A stretch of DNA of 6,631 nt, taken from an uncultured Gammaproteobacteria bacterium. GTDB lineage: Bacteria; Pseudomonadota; Gammaproteobacteria; Pseudomonadales; Azotimanducaceae_A. Below, one piece after another: positions 1-6,261 of the stretch. The notes below the pieces were generated by a model. It saw nothing but the letters and a program-made list of their open reading frames with translations. It made no database searches and was not told the origin of the DNA. Both the position numbers and the translations under genes were made by a program. The stretch covers positions 1-6,631 of the forward strand of contig CAJWGQ010000163.1 of assembly GCA_913041025.1 (NCBI GenBank), written 5' to 3'. Within the stretch, counting starts at the first letter, position 1. The number at the start of each line of letters is the position of its first letter.

Positions 1-464
1 TAGACAGACATCCTTCACTATAGGGTTTGTCTTGTCTGTCCCTAAGGGGGGCTAGAAGCTAAAAAACTGTGAAAACTGAAAAACTGGGTTGGCTATGACT
101 CAACCGCTTCCTTTGATGTTCATGCTCAGGCAAGTAGCTATCTGGATTTATTAGATAGTGGTCAGGACGCTAGCTGGCCTGTTCAACCTTCCAAGGAAGA
201 TCCTTTTGATTAAGGGCTGGATGCCTTGGTCAAGGCAGTGACTTTGGAAGAGCTTACGGATGCGACTGAGAAAATGGCTATGACCGTCAGCATACACCTT
301 CGAAGTCAAAGCCAGTATGACCATCAAAAAAGTCATTAATGGTTTCATCGTGAATCCCTATAGTTTTGAAATTGTGAGTCGTAAATCTTACCTGAAAGGT
401 TTATGTCCAGAATTCAAGTTCGGGCTATTCTTACAAATTGTTTGAGTATCGTAGTTGCGCGATC
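1..464. other. Region without a convincing gene; possible gene remnant
   Basis: No long ORF exists here on either strand. On the plus strand, a frame open from 73 runs to a TAA at 211-213 (peptide ending PSKEDPFD). The same frame continues without a start to a second TAA at 337-339, through the stretch LVKAVTLEELTDATEKMAMT. A different frame is then open to 443-445, with an ATG at 317. Both stretches look protein-like by eye, so a decayed gene with an internal stop and a frameshift is possible. However, open runs of about 45 codons are not rare by chance, and I recognise no family. An 8-base inverted repeat (GACAGACA at 3-10, TGTCTGTC at 33-40, 22-base loop) lies at the left edge, and CCC-TAA-GGG follows at 40-48. 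A hairpin at 442-468 overlaps the stop codon of the phoX-like gene. Confidence 0.5.
151..348 (-). CDS. Possible small exported protein (hypothetical, 65 aa)
   Basis: I do not recognise this ORF. Its N-terminus resembles a Sec signal peptide: Lys at position 2, a hydrophobic run LMTFLMVILALT (residues 4-15), then SKVYA, which could be cut before ADGHSH-like sequence at the A-D junction. The remainder is short, basic and featureless (for example LIKRIFLGRLNRP). On the minus strand, AGGGA lies about 6-7 bases before the ATG and could serve as a ribosome binding site. The ORF is downstream of the phoX-like gene on the same strand with a gap of 116 bases, so cotranscription is possible. Against it, the complementary strand also reads as protein-like, and a hydrophobic run can arise as the shadow of a charged helix. 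It may also be the truncated front of a longer, broken gene. Either interpretation is weakly supported. Confidence 0.25.
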   Translation of the reverse strand: MKPLMTFLMVILALTSKVYADGHSHFLSRIRKLFQSHCLDQGIQPLIKRIFLGRLNRPASVLTTI

Positions 465-468
465 TCAA
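442..468. other. Imperfect hairpin at the 3' end of the phoX-like gene
   Basis: TTGAG at 442-446 and ATCG at 448-451 pair with CGAT at 460-463 and CTCAA at 464-468. This gives a nine-pair stem with a single bulged T at 447 and an eight-base loop. It overlaps the stop codon of the minus-strand phoX-like gene (465-467). No T-tract follows on the minus strand, so it is not a canonical intrinsic terminator. It could protect the transcript 3' end or be chance. Confidence 0.25.
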
Positions 469-1859
469 GTTTTCGCAAAATTCTCTATAGCTGTCCAATC
501 TCCATCAATCGCGAGAGTTTTGCCTGCGTCTTGAACATTTATAAACATCGTGTTTGTTGTTGGAGAGAAACACAGGCCAGCAAGCTCGTCCCCAATTAGT
601 GGGCAACTAGCTAGAGTGTAAGTCGCTCCATTTGCTTTAAAACCTATTACTCTGCAAGGCTCATCATCATGATCCTCACAAACAAGCAGATCACCCCAGG
701 GAGCAATGTATAAATTGTCTCCGGCCCAATACTTTGCTGGATCCTCCGAATCGTAAAATAGCTCAATAGTTTGTTCCGGTATGTGGTACTTCCAAACTTG
801 CCCTGAATCAGTTCTTCCTCCGTTTTTGTTTACAAAATAAATTAGTTCGTTTTCGACGTCTGCTATCACTCCTTCGCCTCCATTGAAGCAATGGGCACCG
901 GCTTCAGCGCCCTGATCAAGAGTGCGTGCCTTCATTGCTTCAGGATCTTCAATGGCGACCCATTCCACCTTATAGGGTGTCTTTATTTTCATGCCATCAG
1001 CCAAGAAACGTGTCGTTTGCCCCTGGAATCCCGCAATCTTTAGCGCCTCCAGCTTTCCTTTTGAAGCTAAATCTCCAAATGTTTTTGGAATGAATCGATA
1101 GAAGAGGCCCTTATCATGATCTTCGGTTTGGTAACAAATACTAGTCTTTGGATCAATTGCTACCGCTTCCCGTTCAAATCTCCCCATAGCTGTTAGTCTT
1201 TTAAATCCGCTGAGGTGCCTACTCTTAGGGTCTATCTCAAAGGCATATCCATGGTCATCATAGTCACTTTCTTCGCAAGATATCCAGGTCCCCCAAGGTG
1301 TTTCTCCTCCTGCACAGTTGTTAACCGTGCCAGCGAGGCTTCTGTGAATTTCTAATCGATTCAAAGTATTTTTGTCTAATACGATTGTCGTCGTCCCTCC
1401 CGACAGGGCTTTTCCCTCCATATTGACCCTGTAGGCCAAAGTTGGGTCTACTGACTCATCAATGTGATTTCCATACTTAAAATCGCCTGTCTCGTGGTTT
1501 CTAACAAGTATTAAATGATCTGAGTCGTATTCAAAAACTCCCATTCCGTCTGGTCGAATAGGAGTAATTAGGCCATCGTCCATGAGCTCGCCAGATTCCG
1601 AAATCACCCGATAGTTAAGCTCTTCAGGTAAGTCTAGAAGTCCCTTTGGGTCGGCAACGAGAGATTGATCCCATTGGGAGTGCTCTTTTAGTCGCGGTGC
1701 GTTAGCGTTGTTCCCGATATGAGTATTCGAAAGTGGATTACCAGGGTTGGGAGCGGTCGATAAGATCCCCGGTATTCCTAAAATTCCGATTGAACCAGAG
1801 ACGCTCAGCGTACTTCTTAAAAATTTTCTTCGGTTCCATCTAGAAAAAGGAGTGGTCAT
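465..1859 (-). CDS. PhoX/DUF839 family protein, probable Tat-exported metallophosphatase
   Basis: Probably a periplasmic or surface phosphoesterase of the PhoX type; that family releases phosphate from organic monoesters using iron and calcium. The N-terminus has a twin-arginine signal: NRRKFLR at residues 9-15, then a weakly hydrophobic segment to about residue 37, which fits Tat export of a folded, cofactor-loaded enzyme. Family signatures in order: HLILVRNHE (115-123); NNCAGGETPWGTW with Cys182, followed by CEE (195-197); GRFERE (226-231); EDHDKGLFYRF (246-256); GGEG (327-330); WAGDN and CEDHDDE (378-400); and the closing ELAGLCFSPTTNTMFINVQD (425-444). In characterised PhoX a cysteine in the equivalent motif is an iron ligand. 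At 464 residues it is shorter than classical PhoX (roughly 600-700) and matches the compact DUF839 branch, whose substrates are largely unknown, so I give no symbol. The ribosome site is weak (AAAGAAG about 12 bases before the ATG). It is divergent from the TonB receptor gene with 255 bases between them. Confidence 0.85.
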   Translation of the reverse strand: MTTPFSRWNRRKFLRSTLSVSGSIGILGIPGILSTAPNPGNPLSNTHIGNNANAPRLKEHSQWDQSLVADPKGLLDLPEELNYRVISESGELMDDGLITPIRPDGMGVFEYDSDHLILVRNHETGDFKYGNHIDESVDPTLAYRVNMEGKALSGGTTTIVLDKNTLNRLEIHRSLAGTVNNCAGGETPWGTWISCEESDYDDHGYAFEIDPKSRHLSGFKRLTAMGRFEREAVAIDPKTSICYQTEDHDKGLFYRFIPKTFGDLASKGKLEALKIAGFQGQTTRFLADGMKIKTPYKVEWVAIEDPEAMKARTLDQGAEAGAHCFNGGEGVIADVENELIYFVNKNGGRTDSGQVWKYHIPEQTIELFYDSEDPAKYWAGDNLYIAPWGDLLVCEDHDDEPCRVIGFKANGATYTLASCPLIGDELAGLCFSPTTNTMFINVQDAGKTLAIDGDWTAIENFAKT

Positions 1860-1987
1860 ATTTAGTCATTTCTTCTTTGAATGTTGGAATAATCTTAAAC
1901 TTTGATTGTTAAGTTTTAGTGACTTCGGTCTTTCACCTCGCGTCCCTCTGTGTTTTTCCAGTAGTCGATCACTAGAGCAATCCGAAA

Positions 1988-2004
1988 GATCATTTTGGAT
2001 GATC
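1988..2004. promoter_or_regulatory. Perfect palindrome GATCAT-N5-ATGATC, operator-like
   Basis: GATCAT (1988-1993) and ATGATC (1999-2004) are perfect inverted repeats around TTTGG. The palindrome ends two bases before the Pho-box-like site, in the place where a regulator of the receptor promoter could bind. No specific regulator family can be named from it, and six-base arms can occur by chance. Confidence 0.3.
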
Positions 2005-2006
2005 GA

Positions 2007-2024
2007 TATTCATAAAACTGTCAC
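2007..2024 (+). promoter_or_regulatory. Pho-box-like site (candidate PhoB operator) upstream of the receptor gene
   Basis: The sequence TATTCATAAAACTGTCAC fits the PhoB consensus of two CTGTCAT-like half-sites separated by four bases: the left half matches 4 of 7 (TCAT intact), the spacer is A-rich as in known sites, and the right half CTGTCAC matches 6 of 7. GATAAC at 2036-2041, 11 bases after the box, is a 4-of-6 match to a -10 element. PhoB-activated promoters typically have the box replacing the -35 about 10 bases before the -10. The orientation favours the receptor gene, whose start is 90 bases downstream. A match of this quality is not rare by chance in 250 bases, so support rests mainly on position and on the PhoX-like neighbour. 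Confidence 0.38.
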
Positions 2025-2032
2025 ATATTTGC

Positions 2033-2059
2033 AAAGATAACGTAATCTTTTTTAAAGAT
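2033..2059 (+). repeat. Alternating AAAGAT / ATCTTT / AAAGAT inverted repeats
   Basis: AAAGAT at 2033-2038, ATCTTT at 2045-2050 and AAAGAT at 2054-2059 can form two mutually exclusive pairings that share the central ATCTTT. One has a six-base loop and the other a TTT loop. A further AAAGAT lies at 1985-1990. The block overlaps the candidate -10 and start-site region of the receptor gene, so it could be a DNA operator rather than RNA structure. Confidence 0.35.
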
Positions 2060-2076
2060 GATGCAAGTTCGCGCGT

Positions 2077-2093
2077 GTTATTTGCGTTATTTG
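2077..2093 (+). repeat. Tandem direct repeat GTTATTTG x2 in the receptor leader
   Basis: GTTATTTG occurs at 2077-2084 and again at 2086-2093, separated by a single C (period 9). It lies 21 bases upstream of the receptor start codon, just before the ribosome binding site. Its role is unknown; it may be a short duplication or a protein or RNA contact site. Confidence 0.35.
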
Positions 2094-2103
2094 GGCACAA
2101 AAC

Positions 2104-2107
2104 GGGG
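2104..2107 (+). promoter_or_regulatory. Ribosome binding site fixing the receptor start
   Basis: GGGG (within ACGGGGAT) lies seven bases before the ATG at 2115. The alternative in-frame ATG at 2136 (residue 8) has no purine-rich site at a suitable distance, so 2115 is preferred. Confidence 0.6.
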
Positions 2108-2114
2108 ATTTTGA

Positions 2115-5100
2115 ATGATAAAAATAATTGATGGTATGTTGAGCCGAAACGGTTTAGGACTAGCAAGGACTCTGCTGGTTTTGGCGGCGACTTTCGCGTT
2201 ACAGGTTAGTGCGATCGCCTCTGAGACGACCGCCGCTATAAAGGGAAGAGTCACAGACGGAAACGATCCTTTATCCGGTGTCAGCGTTGTGGTCACTGAT
2301 CAGCGTACGGGCTCGGTCAGGAAGGTAAGCACGAATGAAGGTGGAAATTTCCTTGCTTCTAAGTTAGCGGTAGGCGGACCCTACCAAGTAAAGGTGGATG
2401 ATGATCGCACCGTGACCGTCGATTCTTTAGCTCTAGGTGATGTCTACGAACTCTATATAGACATGAGTGATAGCGTAGAAGAGATAGTGGTTACTGCGAC
2501 CTCTTCGAGTTTCATGGAAATCTCTGCGGGACCGACCGCGCAGTTCAGTTCGGTTGATTTGGATCGTGCGATTTCTATCGAAAGAGATATCAAGGATGTC
2601 TATTCAATAGATCCTCGGATACACGCTGACGGATTTGCTATCAATTGTACGGGTAAGAGTCCCCGCTTTAATACGGTGACACTAGACGGTGTTCGTTATA
2701 GCGACATGTTTGGGCTTAATTCAAATGGTTACTCGAGCGCGATTGGTATGCCTTTCCCTTATGACGCTGTAGAGCAAGTGACAGTCGAATTAGCGCCAGC
2801 CAACGCAAAGGTTAGCGGATTCTCGGCCTGTAATATGAACGCCGTAACAAAACGCGGATCCAATGAATTCACCGGTAATGTGTTTTATGAATCCACGCAA
2901 GACAGTTGGCGCGGCGACACTATGGGTAATGGAGACACTTACACGTTCCAAGATTATGATGAAACGAAGTTGGGTTTTTCTTTCCAGGGCCCGATCATCA
3001 AGGACAAGTTGTTCTTCTCGGTTGCGTATGAAGAGGCAGAGGAGCCCAGATTTTTAGCTCATGGCTATTCTGGCTCGGGCAATGGGGAGGAAAGGCCTTG
3101 GCTTTCGAAAGAAGACTATGATCGGATCGTCGATCTTTCCAAGAATGTTTACAACTATGATCCTGGAGCTCTTCCGGGTGATGGTGTGCAAGAGGTAGAA
3201 AAGTATTTTGCTCGTGTCGACTGGGTTATTAATGATCAGCATGAGCTAGCGGTGATTTATAACTACAACGACGACTTTCAAGACAGGTCCTCTGACAGTG
3301 ACTCAGATGAGTTTGAATTCTCTAATCATTTCTATAGAAAGGGCTCCGAGGTTACCACTATCAGCGGCCAGTTGAAGTCTTACTGGACCGATGCATTTTC
3401 TACTGAGCTGTTCATCGCGAACAATGAGATGGATGATAGTCAGGTCACTATTGGTCCTAAGGAGTTTGGAGACCACCAGATTTCTATTAATGGGCGAGAT
3501 GGTGTCGTTTATTTAGGCGCCGACGATTCTCGGCAAGGCAACAAGCTAAGCTATGAAACGCAATATATTCGAATTTCGGGAGAGTATCTGTTGGATAACC
3601 AGGTGATCTCTTTTGGATTCGATCGGCAGGAACTCGACGTTTTCAATATGTTTGTTCAGCACTCCAGAGGCGGAGAGTACGACTACTTTGATTCTTCTGC
3701 AGATAACTCGGATGCGTGTAATGCCCTTGATGCTGCGGGCAGACTGGCCGATGCAGAGTGTGGTTTGTCCGGTATAGATCGTTTTGAATTGGGTAGGCCA
3801 AGCCGGTTCTACTACGGAAGCGGAGGGGGCACGAACATTGCTACAGACGCAGCAGCGAAGTACACCTCAAGGACTAACGCGATATATCTGCAGGATGAAT
3901 TTTCGCTTTATAACTACAATTTAACCATCACAGCTGGTTTTCGTTATGAGTGGTATCTGAAAGATGAAAGGCCCGTCTATAACGAAGCGTTTAGTGCGTA
4001 TGGAATTCGAAATGATGCAACTATAGATGGTTTGAATATCGTCATGCCTCGATTCGGAGTCGTGTGGTCGCCTATGTCAGAACTGGAGGTACGTGTGAGC
4101 GCTGGTCGCTATTCAGGAGGGAATCCGTTGGTTTGGATTTCCAATGCGTTTAGCAATGATGGTATTACTAATGCTCAGCAACAAGTTGGTAATTTTGATG
4201 CCGAAAATACCCTTCTGCCAGGTTCCGAAGGTTCATGGACGTTATCAGGAGCTGGTAGGCCTGGCTATGACGTTCCTCAAGATGCGCTGGATCAGGTGCT
4301 TGCGACAACATCCGAAGATGCATCGGACGAAAATTTAACCTTATTGGATCCAAACTATGAACAGCCTTCTGAATGGAAATATGCGGTAGGGGCGACCTAT
4401 CAGGTCCCTTACTTCGGCGGTTTTCAGCTGGATGTAGATTATATTCATACGGAGGTTGAAGACCCCGCCCTTTATTTAGACGTGTCTCAGATACAAACTG
4501 GAACTACCGCAGCAAATCAAGCGATATATGAGTATGTGAATGGTTCTGAAAATTACATGCTCACAAATGGTCCAAACGAGGGATATTCCAATACCTTCTC
4601 GTTTTCGGCGAGAAAAGCTTTTAATTTTGAAGACAAAGGCGAGCTTGATGTGATGCTTGGCTATGCCTACACGAGAGCTAAGGATATAAGCCCGATGACC
4701 GCTTCTGTAGCTTACTCAAACTTTGGTAATTTGGCTTTAAACGACATATTTAATCCAACTGCCGCAACCTCAGACTATGTGGTTCCCAATCGTACGACTT
4801 TACGCGCAAGCTACGAGGTCAACTTGTTTGGTGACAACAAAACGCGCTTTGTCCTATACGCTTACAGATATGAAGGACAACCTGGCAGTTTTAGCATGGC
4901 GGGAGGCAGCGTTTTGGAAGGTAGTCGATATAACAGCAGGCATCTCCTCTATGTACCTGCCGTGAACGATCCGTACGTCGCTTACGCCGAAGGTTTTGAC
5001 CAGGAAGGTTTCAATGCGTTTATTGCGCAATATGGATTAGAACCAGGGTTTGTAGCGCGCAACAGTGTTCATTCAGATTGGACCTCTAGGATTGATCTTC

Positions 5101-5363
5101 GGATTGATCAGGAAATTCCACTTGGTTTCGAAGATGTGAAAGCAAGGGCATTTCTTAAGATCTACAATTTTGGAAATCTGTTGAATGACGACTGGGGATT
5201 GGTCACAGATGCCGAATATAGTCCTCGAGCTATTATTGGTGATTTAAGCGTCAATGGCGCTGGTCAATATGTGTATGGTGATTTCAGAAATCGCTCTATC
5301 AACGATGTTCGTTCAACGAGTTCTCTATACGAGATCAAAGCGGGCATAGAAGTTAGATTCTAA
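2115..5363 (+). CDS. Oar-like TonB-dependent outer-membrane receptor
   Basis: A 1082-residue TonB-dependent receptor, which would import (or, as reported for Myxococcus Oar, help export) a ligand using energy from TonB-ExbBD. The signal peptide covers residues 1 to about 36 (hydrophobic run LARTLLVLAATFALQ, possible cut near AIA-SE). A carboxypeptidase-regulatory-like beta domain follows (about 40-115, starting IKGRVTDGNDPLSGVSV), then a TonB box VEEIVVTAT (121-129). The plug spans about 135-250, with TLDGVRY (189-195), DAVEQVTVELAPANA (217-231) and NAVTKRGSNEFTG (242-254). The rest is a large barrel with repeated aromatic-rich strands, ending YEIKAGIEVRF, whose terminal Phe is the usual outer-membrane assembly signal. 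The CarboxypepD_reg domain, length and plug point to the Oar-like branch rather than siderophore receptors. Features to note are cysteines 178 and 239 in the plug, 535 and 549 in a probable loop, and an acidic Ser/Asp stretch at 386-402. The ligand is not readable from sequence; the PhoX-like neighbour suggests a phosphorus compound. Confidence 0.93.
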   Translation: MIKIIDGMLSRNGLGLARTLLVLAATFALQVSAIASETTAAIKGRVTDGNDPLSGVSVVVTDQRTGSVRKVSTNEGGNFLASKLAVGGPYQVKVDDDRTVTVDSLALGDVYELYIDMSDSVEEIVVTATSSSFMEISAGPTAQFSSVDLDRAISIERDIKDVYSIDPRIHADGFAINCTGKSPRFNTVTLDGVRYSDMFGLNSNGYSSAIGMPFPYDAVEQVTVELAPANAKVSGFSACNMNAVTKRGSNEFTGNVFYESTQDSWRGDTMGNGDTYTFQDYDETKLGFSFQGPIIKDKLFFSVAYEEAEEPRFLAHGYSGSGNGEERPWLSKEDYDRIVDLSKNVYNYDPGALPGDGVQEVEKYFARVDWVINDQHELAVIYNYNDDFQDRSSDSDSDEFEFSNHFYRKGSEVTTISGQLKSYWTDAFSTELFIANNEMDDSQVTIGPKEFGDHQISINGRDGVVYLGADDSRQGNKLSYETQYIRISGEYLLDNQVISFGFDRQELDVFNMFVQHSRGGEYDYFDSSADNSDACNALDAAGRLADAECGLSGIDRFELGRPSRFYYGSGGGTNIATDAAAKYTSRTNAIYLQDEFSLYNYNLTITAGFRYEWYLKDERPVYNEAFSAYGIRNDATIDGLNIVMPRFGVVWSPMSELEVRVSAGRYSGGNPLVWISNAFSNDGITNAQQQVGNFDAENTLLPGSEGSWTLSGAGRPGYDVPQDALDQVLATTSEDASDENLTLLDPNYEQPSEWKYAVGATYQVPYFGGFQLDVDYIHTEVEDPALYLDVSQIQTGTTAANQAIYEYVNGSENYMLTNGPNEGYSNTFSFSARKAFNFEDKGELDVMLGYAYTRAKDISPMTASVAYSNFGNLALNDIFNPTAATSDYVVPNRTTLRASYEVNLFGDNKTRFVLYAYRYEGQPGSFSMAGGSVLEGSRYNSRHLLYVPAVNDPYVAYAEGFDQEGFNAFIAQYGLEPGFVARNSVHSDWTSRIDLRIDQEIPLGFEDVKARAFLKIYNFGNLLNDDWGLVTDAEYSPRAIIGDLSVNGAGQYVYGDFRNRSINDVRSTSSLYEIKAGIEVRF

Positions 5364-5376
5364 ATCCCAATTGGAG

Positions 5377-5405
5377 AAAAAAAGGGGCCTTTGGCCCTTT
5401 TTTTT
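5377..5405 (+). terminator. Strong intrinsic terminator after the receptor gene
   Basis: GGGCC (5385-5389) and GGCCC (5393-5397) pair around a TTT loop. The stem is extended by a G-T pair (5384 with 5398) and seven A-T pairs (5377-5383 with 5399-5405), and a run of eight T follows the GC arm. It begins 13 bases after the receptor stop codon. The flanking A run means it could also work in the reverse direction, though no convergent gene is present. It ends only 21 bases before the galU start codon. Confidence 0.88.
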
Positions 5406-5426
5406 AAAATCAAAGAAATATTTACT

Positions 5427-6257
5427 ATGCTTAAAAAATGTCTATTCCCTGCAGCAGGTTATGGAACTAGGTTTCTACCGGCAACCAAGGCTATGCCTAA
5501 GGAAATGCTTCCAATCGTTAACAAGCCTTTGATTCAGTACGGAGTTGAAGAGGCAATTGAGGCAGGAATTACCGAGGTTGGCATCGTTTCTGGACGCGGG
5601 AAAAGAGCAATCGAAGATCATTTTGATGTCTCTTATGAGTTAGAACATCAGATAGCCGGAAGTGATAAAGAAACGTTATTAAGCGACATCCGAAATGTGA
5701 TAAATCAATGTACGTTTTCTTACACTCGACAGATTGAGATGAAAGGTCTTGGTCACGCAATACTTACGGGAGAAACTCTAATTGGTAATGAGCCATTTGG
5801 AGTTGTCTTGGCAGATGATTTTTGTGTCAACGGTGATAGCGGTGTACTCAAGCAGATGGTTGCACTTTTTAGTGAGTATCAATCCAGTATTGTCGCGATA
5901 GAAGAGGTACCCGCTGACCAAACTGGTAATTATGGTATTGTTGAAGGGCAAGAAATCCAAGAGGGGTTATTCAAGGTTTCCAATATGATTGAGAAACCCG
6001 GACCCGAGGTTGCACCCACAAATCTTGCCATTATCGGAAGGTATATCCTTACCCCTGATATTTTTTCTATCATTCGTACGCTTAATCCTGGTACCAATGG
6101 TGAAATTCAAATTACAGATGCGATTTGTGAGCAGGCAAAAAATAGGACGGTCCTTGCTTACAAATTCAAGGGTAGACGCTTCGACTGCGGTAGTTTAGAC
6201 GGTTACGTTGGAGCGACAAATTACGCCTATGATGAATATCATCGTAAGGCTAGGTAA
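5427..6257 (+). CDS. galU: UTP--glucose-1-phosphate uridylyltransferase
   Basis: Cytoplasmic enzyme that joins UTP and glucose-1-phosphate to give UDP-glucose and pyrophosphate. It supplies UDP-glucose for surface polysaccharide, LPS sugars and, with the next gene, UDP-glucuronate. At 276 residues it has the family's normal size. Motifs: nucleotide-binding AAGYGTRFLPATKAMPKE (9-26), VNKPLIQYGVEEA (31-43), GRGKRAIEDHFD (56-67), EMKGLGHAI (104-112), LADD with a likely metal-binding Asp (128-131), EKP (189-191), IGRYIL (203-208), GEIQITDA (225-232) and FDCG (252-255). The ATG at 5427 is chosen because family homology begins at MLKKCLFPAAG. Twelve codons further upstream the frame is open, but it runs through the terminator and starts with TTG. 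The ribosome site is weak (AAAGAAA at 5412-5418). There is little room for a promoter after the terminator: TAAAAT at 5405-5410 resembles a -10 but lacks a -35. It is followed after four bases by ugd. Confidence 0.97.
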   Translation: MLKKCLFPAAGYGTRFLPATKAMPKEMLPIVNKPLIQYGVEEAIEAGITEVGIVSGRGKRAIEDHFDVSYELEHQIAGSDKETLLSDIRNVINQCTFSYTRQIEMKGLGHAILTGETLIGNEPFGVVLADDFCVNGDSGVLKQMVALFSEYQSSIVAIEEVPADQTGNYGIVEGQEIQEGLFKVSNMIEKPGPEVAPTNLAIIGRYILTPDIFSIIRTLNPGTNGEIQITDAICEQAKNRTVLAYKFKGRRFDCGSLDGYVGATNYAYDEYHRKAR

Positions 6258-6261
6258 GTAG

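Larger units (their letters stand above)
1860..2114. promoter_or_regulatory. Divergent intergenic regulatory region
   Basis: This 255-base region must carry the promoters of both the phoX-like gene (leftward) and the receptor gene (rightward). It contains several small symmetric elements listed separately: a GATCAT palindrome, a Pho-box-like site, alternating AAAGAT/ATCTTT repeats and a GTTATTTG tandem repeat. Another small inverted repeat, AAACTT at 1897-1902 with AAGTTT at 1911-1916, lies about 40 bases upstream of the phoX-like start. I found no convincing sigma-70 promoter for the leftward gene. For the rightward gene an alternative weak promoter is TTGCAA (2029-2034), 16 bases, TTTAAA (2051-2056). 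Confidence 0.7.

Noticed and set aside
442..468. Intrinsic terminator for the phoX-like gene
   Set aside because: The stem has a bulge, and no T-run follows on the minus strand, so it is listed only as a hairpin.
1860..1915. Sigma-70 promoter for the phoX-like gene (TTAACA-like -35 at 1907-1912 on the minus strand)
   Set aside because: No -10 with a reasonable match lies at 16-18 bases spacing.
2087..2296. Minus-strand 69-codon ORF over the start of the receptor gene
   Set aside because: It overlaps the receptor leader, signal peptide and N-terminal domain, has no recognisable motif, and is best explained as an antisense shadow.
2863..4965. Several 60-65 codon ORFs in other frames within the receptor gene (2863-3057, 3054-3242, 4144-4338, 4168-4353, 4777-4965)
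   Set aside because: All lie inside a well-supported 1082-residue receptor frame and show no signal peptide, domain or good ribosome site.
5391..5426. Extension of galU upstream to a TTG start
   Set aside because: These codons lie within the terminator hairpin and T-tract, encode a low-complexity peptide, and precede the point where GalU family similarity begins (MLKKCLFPAAG).
5569..6198. Short ORFs overlapping galU in other frames
   Set aside because: They are shadows of a strongly conserved enzyme gene.
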